Assembly (NCBI GenBank): GCA_001462255.1
Contig: LIUJ01000139.1
Location: 580 to 8,090, forward strand
Length of the DNA stretch: 7,511 bases
Direction of reading: 5' to 3'
Source: Fibrobacteria bacterium GUT77
GTDB lineage: Bacteria > Fibrobacterota > Chitinivibrionia > Chitinivibrionales > Chitinispirillaceae
Shown: positions 5,701-7,511 of the stretch, one piece after another
How the letters are laid out: every line of letters starts with the position of its first letter
Position numbering within the stretch: position 1 is the stretch's first letter
The notes under the pieces: generated by a model
The model's database searches: none
What the model was told of the DNA's origin: nothing
The model's input: the letters and a program-made list of their open reading frames with translations, nothing else
Position numbers and translations under genes: made by a program

Positions 5701-6594
5701 ATGACGATTGTCGTTCCGCGGGACTACCATGGCATAAGCGCCTTGGAGAGTAGACAGGTGCAGTGCGTCACCAGTGACGACGCGTTGCGGGAAGACATAC
5801 GCGCGTTGCGCATCGGGATTTTGAACATCATGCCCAAGGCGCAGACCTACGAGTTTAGCCTTTTGCAACCGCTCGGCCGTTCGGTCATGCAGATTGAGCC
5901 CATTTGGATACGCCTCCGCACGCACGCCTACACGTCAAGCGATCAAACGCATTTGGACAAACTGTACGTGTCTTTTGAGGAGGCTGTGGCGCGTTCGCGT
6001 TTGGACGGCCTCATCGTCACCGGAGCGCCGGTTGAGGAGATCCCATTTGAGGAGGTCAGTTACTGGGAGGAGATCAAGCGCATACTGAAATACGCCAAAA
6101 AGAACGTGGCGTCGACGCTCGGCATCTGCTGGGGCGGGCTGGCGCTGGCAAAGTATTTGGGGATAGATAAGGTAGCCTACGACAAAAAAGTCTTCGGCGT
6201 TTACAAGACGGTGAATCTGAACCGCGACCACCGCATAACCGGTGAGATGGACGACTGGTTCTGGTGCCCGCAAAGTCGCCACTCCGGCATAGACGACGCC
6301 GTGCTCGAACGCGAGCGGGACAAGGGGAACGTTAACCTGTTGGCCCACGCCGACGGCGCCGGGTACGTAATCTTTGAAAGCGCCGACACCCGCTTTTTAA
6401 TACACTTAGGCCACCCCGAATACGAACCGGAACGTTTGGTGGAGGAGTACAATCGAGACGCGGCCAAAGGCAGGGCCGACGTGGAGCCGCCCCAAAACGT
6501 GGATCTAAAGAACCCGGCGAACCTATGGAGATCGCATAGAACGGAGTTCTTTACGCAGTGGATAAAGTATTTACACGATTCAACGTCGTATTAG
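5701..6594 (+). CDS. metA: homoserine O-acyltransferase MetA, predicted to use acetyl-CoA
   Basis: MetA acylates homoserine, the first committed step from homoserine to methionine; it is cytoplasmic and has a class I glutamine amidotransferase-like fold. The 297 residues are a normal full length. The opening LRIGILNIMPKAQTYEFSLLQP block (36-57) is diagnostic. The nucleophile is Cys143 in GICWGG (141-146), and the catalytic His238 and Glu240 lie in GHPEYE (237-242). In TGAPVEEIPFEEVSYW (107-122) the position equivalent to residue 111 of the characterised enzymes is Glu (residue 112 here). Glu there favours acetyl-CoA and Gly favours succinyl-CoA, so the product is predicted to be O-acetylhomoserine despite the usual succinyltransferase name. 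AAGGG at 5691-5695 sits five bases before the ATG. I see no SAM riboswitch in the 96-base gap upstream; regulation may lie in the competing hairpins there. Confidence 0.97.
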   Translation: MTIVVPRDYHGISALESRQVQCVTSDDALREDIRALRIGILNIMPKAQTYEFSLLQPLGRSVMQIEPIWIRLRTHAYTSSDQTHLDKLYVSFEEAVARSRLDGLIVTGAPVEEIPFEEVSYWEEIKRILKYAKKNVASTLGICWGGLALAKYLGIDKVAYDKKVFGVYKTVNLNRDHRITGEMDDWFWCPQSRHSGIDDAVLERERDKGNVNLLAHADGAGYVIFESADTRFLIHLGHPEYEPERLVEEYNRDAAKGRADVEPPQNVDLKNPANLWRSHRTEFFTQWIKYLHDSTSY

Positions 6595-6652
6595 GATTCT
6601 GCGGGATTAAGGTAATGATTATTAGGTATGGGATAAAACACCGGTAATGTCA

Positions 6653-6668
6653 ATATTGATATCAATAT
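6653..6668. promoter_or_regulatory. 16-bp perfect palindrome upstream of cysE, operator-like
   Basis: ATATTGATATCAATAT is its own reverse complement over all 16 bases and ends 19 bases before the cysE ATG. It lies in an AT-rich gap between metA and cysE. It could be a dimeric repressor site, or in RNA a six-pair stem with an AUAU loop. I cannot name a regulator for it. Confidence 0.4.
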
Positions 6669-6687
6669 CAACAAAAACGCATTTATT

Positions 6688-7511
6688 ATGAACGTACACG
6701 AAAACATAACCACGAAAGACTGGCTAAAGTCTCGCGTTCCGCTGATAGCCGCCCGGCTCAACGAGGGGGCTCCGGTCGGCGACGAGCTTGATATTCAGGA
6801 GCGCAAAGATATATATAGGGTGTTTGACGAGATAATGACCGTCATATTTTTCGGCTACTACAGCAACAAGATTAAGCCTTCGGAGATGGCGGTCAACGCG
6901 CTCTCCGATAAGTTATATCAAATCGCGTCCGATATGGGCAGGCTCTTGCACAAGGCGTTCAGTTACCACTGCCGCGTCGACGGCGGTTGCGGCGGTTGCG
7001 ACTGCGAGGAGCGGGCCGCTCACGCTCTTGTCGAGATGATAGAGTCGTTGCCGGAGATACGGTCTATGCTGTTTGAAGACGTCTCCGCCGCCCTCGCCGG
7101 CGATCCCGCCGCTAAATTCTTTGACGAGGTGGTTTTAAGTTACCCCTGCGTGGAGGCGATAGCCACGCACCGCGTAGCCCACCGCCTATACTCGATAGGC
7201 GTGCCGATAATTCCGCGGATACTGTCGGAACGCGCCCACTCCCGCACCGGCATAGACATACACCCCGGCGCCAGAATAGGCCCGAGATTTTTCATAGACC
7301 ACGGAACCGGCGTCGTAATAGGCGAAACCTGCCGCATAGGCGGCAACGTAAAAATATACCAGGGCGTAACGCTCGGAGCCACCTCCCCGTTTGATAAAGA
7401 CGGCCGCCCGAGAGTCGGCCAAAAGCGCCACCCCGACATAGAGGACGACGTAATAATTTACGCCAACGCGACGATTTTGGGCGGCGACACGGTTATAGGA
7501 AAGGGCGCGGT
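6688..7511 (+). CDS. cysE: serine O-acetyltransferase, 3' end outside window
   Basis: CysE transfers acetyl from acetyl-CoA to serine, making O-acetylserine for cysteine synthesis in the cytoplasm. The 274 visible residues include the helical N-terminal part and a left-handed beta-helix of hexapeptide repeats, with TGIDIHPGARIG (187-198), FFIDHGTGVVIGET (201-214) and VKIYQGVTLGA (221-231). Asp190 and His205 correspond in spacing to the catalytic Asp143/His158 pair of the E. coli enzyme. A Cys cluster, CRVDGGCGGCDC (95-106), sits before LPEIRSMLFEDVSAALAGDPAA; this long-N-terminus form is, from memory, seen in Bacteroidota-type enzymes. The frame stays open to the window edge, so the C-terminus is missing. 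No Shine-Dalgarno precedes ATG 6688, but sequence directly after it fits the family. It follows metA by 93 bases and may form a sulfur amino acid unit with it. Confidence 0.95.
   Translation, partial: MNVHENITTKDWLKSRVPLIAARLNEGAPVGDELDIQERKDIYRVFDEIMTVIFFGYYSNKIKPSEMAVNALSDKLYQIASDMGRLLHKAFSYHCRVDGGCGGCDCEERAAHALVEMIESLPEIRSMLFEDVSAALAGDPAAKFFDEVVLSYPCVEAIATHRVAHRLYSIGVPIIPRILSERAHSRTGIDIHPGARIGPRFFIDHGTGVVIGETCRIGGNVKIYQGVTLGATSPFDKDGRPRVGQKRHPDIEDDVIIYANATILGGDTVIGKGA

Noticed and set aside
6610..6630. Fur-box-like TAATGATTATTA
   Set aside because: Only nine bases are symmetric and the neighbouring genes are not iron-related; AT-rich chance similarity is likely.

Overview
The window reads as a piece of a Fibrobacterota chromosome (Fibrobacter or Fibromonas-like, gut type). 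The main clue is the first gene, a Fibrobacter succinogenes major paralogous (FISUMP) domain protein with the typical WCYD, YGRLYDWNTA and CPAGWHLPSREEW blocks. This assignment is an inference from domain content, since no rRNA or other marker is present. Every gene I can support is on the + strand.

Region 1 (1-2460) is a diversity-generating retroelement (DGR) locus. It holds the 3' end of a FISUMP gene followed by a terminator-like hairpin, then a promoter. Next come a gene that appears to fuse a MutS-domain-I-like (MSL) module to an Avd four-helix bundle, and a reverse transcriptase with intact catalytic motifs and the DGR-type IGNLTSQ motif. An adenine-rich stretch lies across the avd/RT junction. 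Read in the RT frame it resembles the C-terminal end of a FISUMP domain (DGNAY...DKDNGFFARC), so it is the best candidate for the template repeat. It does not match the local FISUMP gene at non-adenine positions, so its variable target is probably elsewhere in the genome.

Region 2 (2461-5416) is ordinary chromosome with a good sigma70-type promoter (TTGACA-17-TATATT). It contains a small MmpS-like secreted or lipid-anchored beta protein, a full-length Sua5-type threonylcarbamoyl-AMP synthase, a second likely promoter, and an exported CapA-family protein.

Region 3 (5417-7511) holds a 41-residue single-helix membrane peptide with a very strong Shine-Dalgarno, then metA. The predicted MetA acyl donor is acetyl-CoA, judged from a Glu in the specificity position. 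A 16-bp perfect palindrome follows, then the 5' part of cysE, cut by the window end. MetA and CysE make O-acetylhomoserine and O-acetylserine, the two acceptors for sulfide in methionine and cysteine synthesis, so this end of the window looks like a sulfur amino acid neighbourhood.
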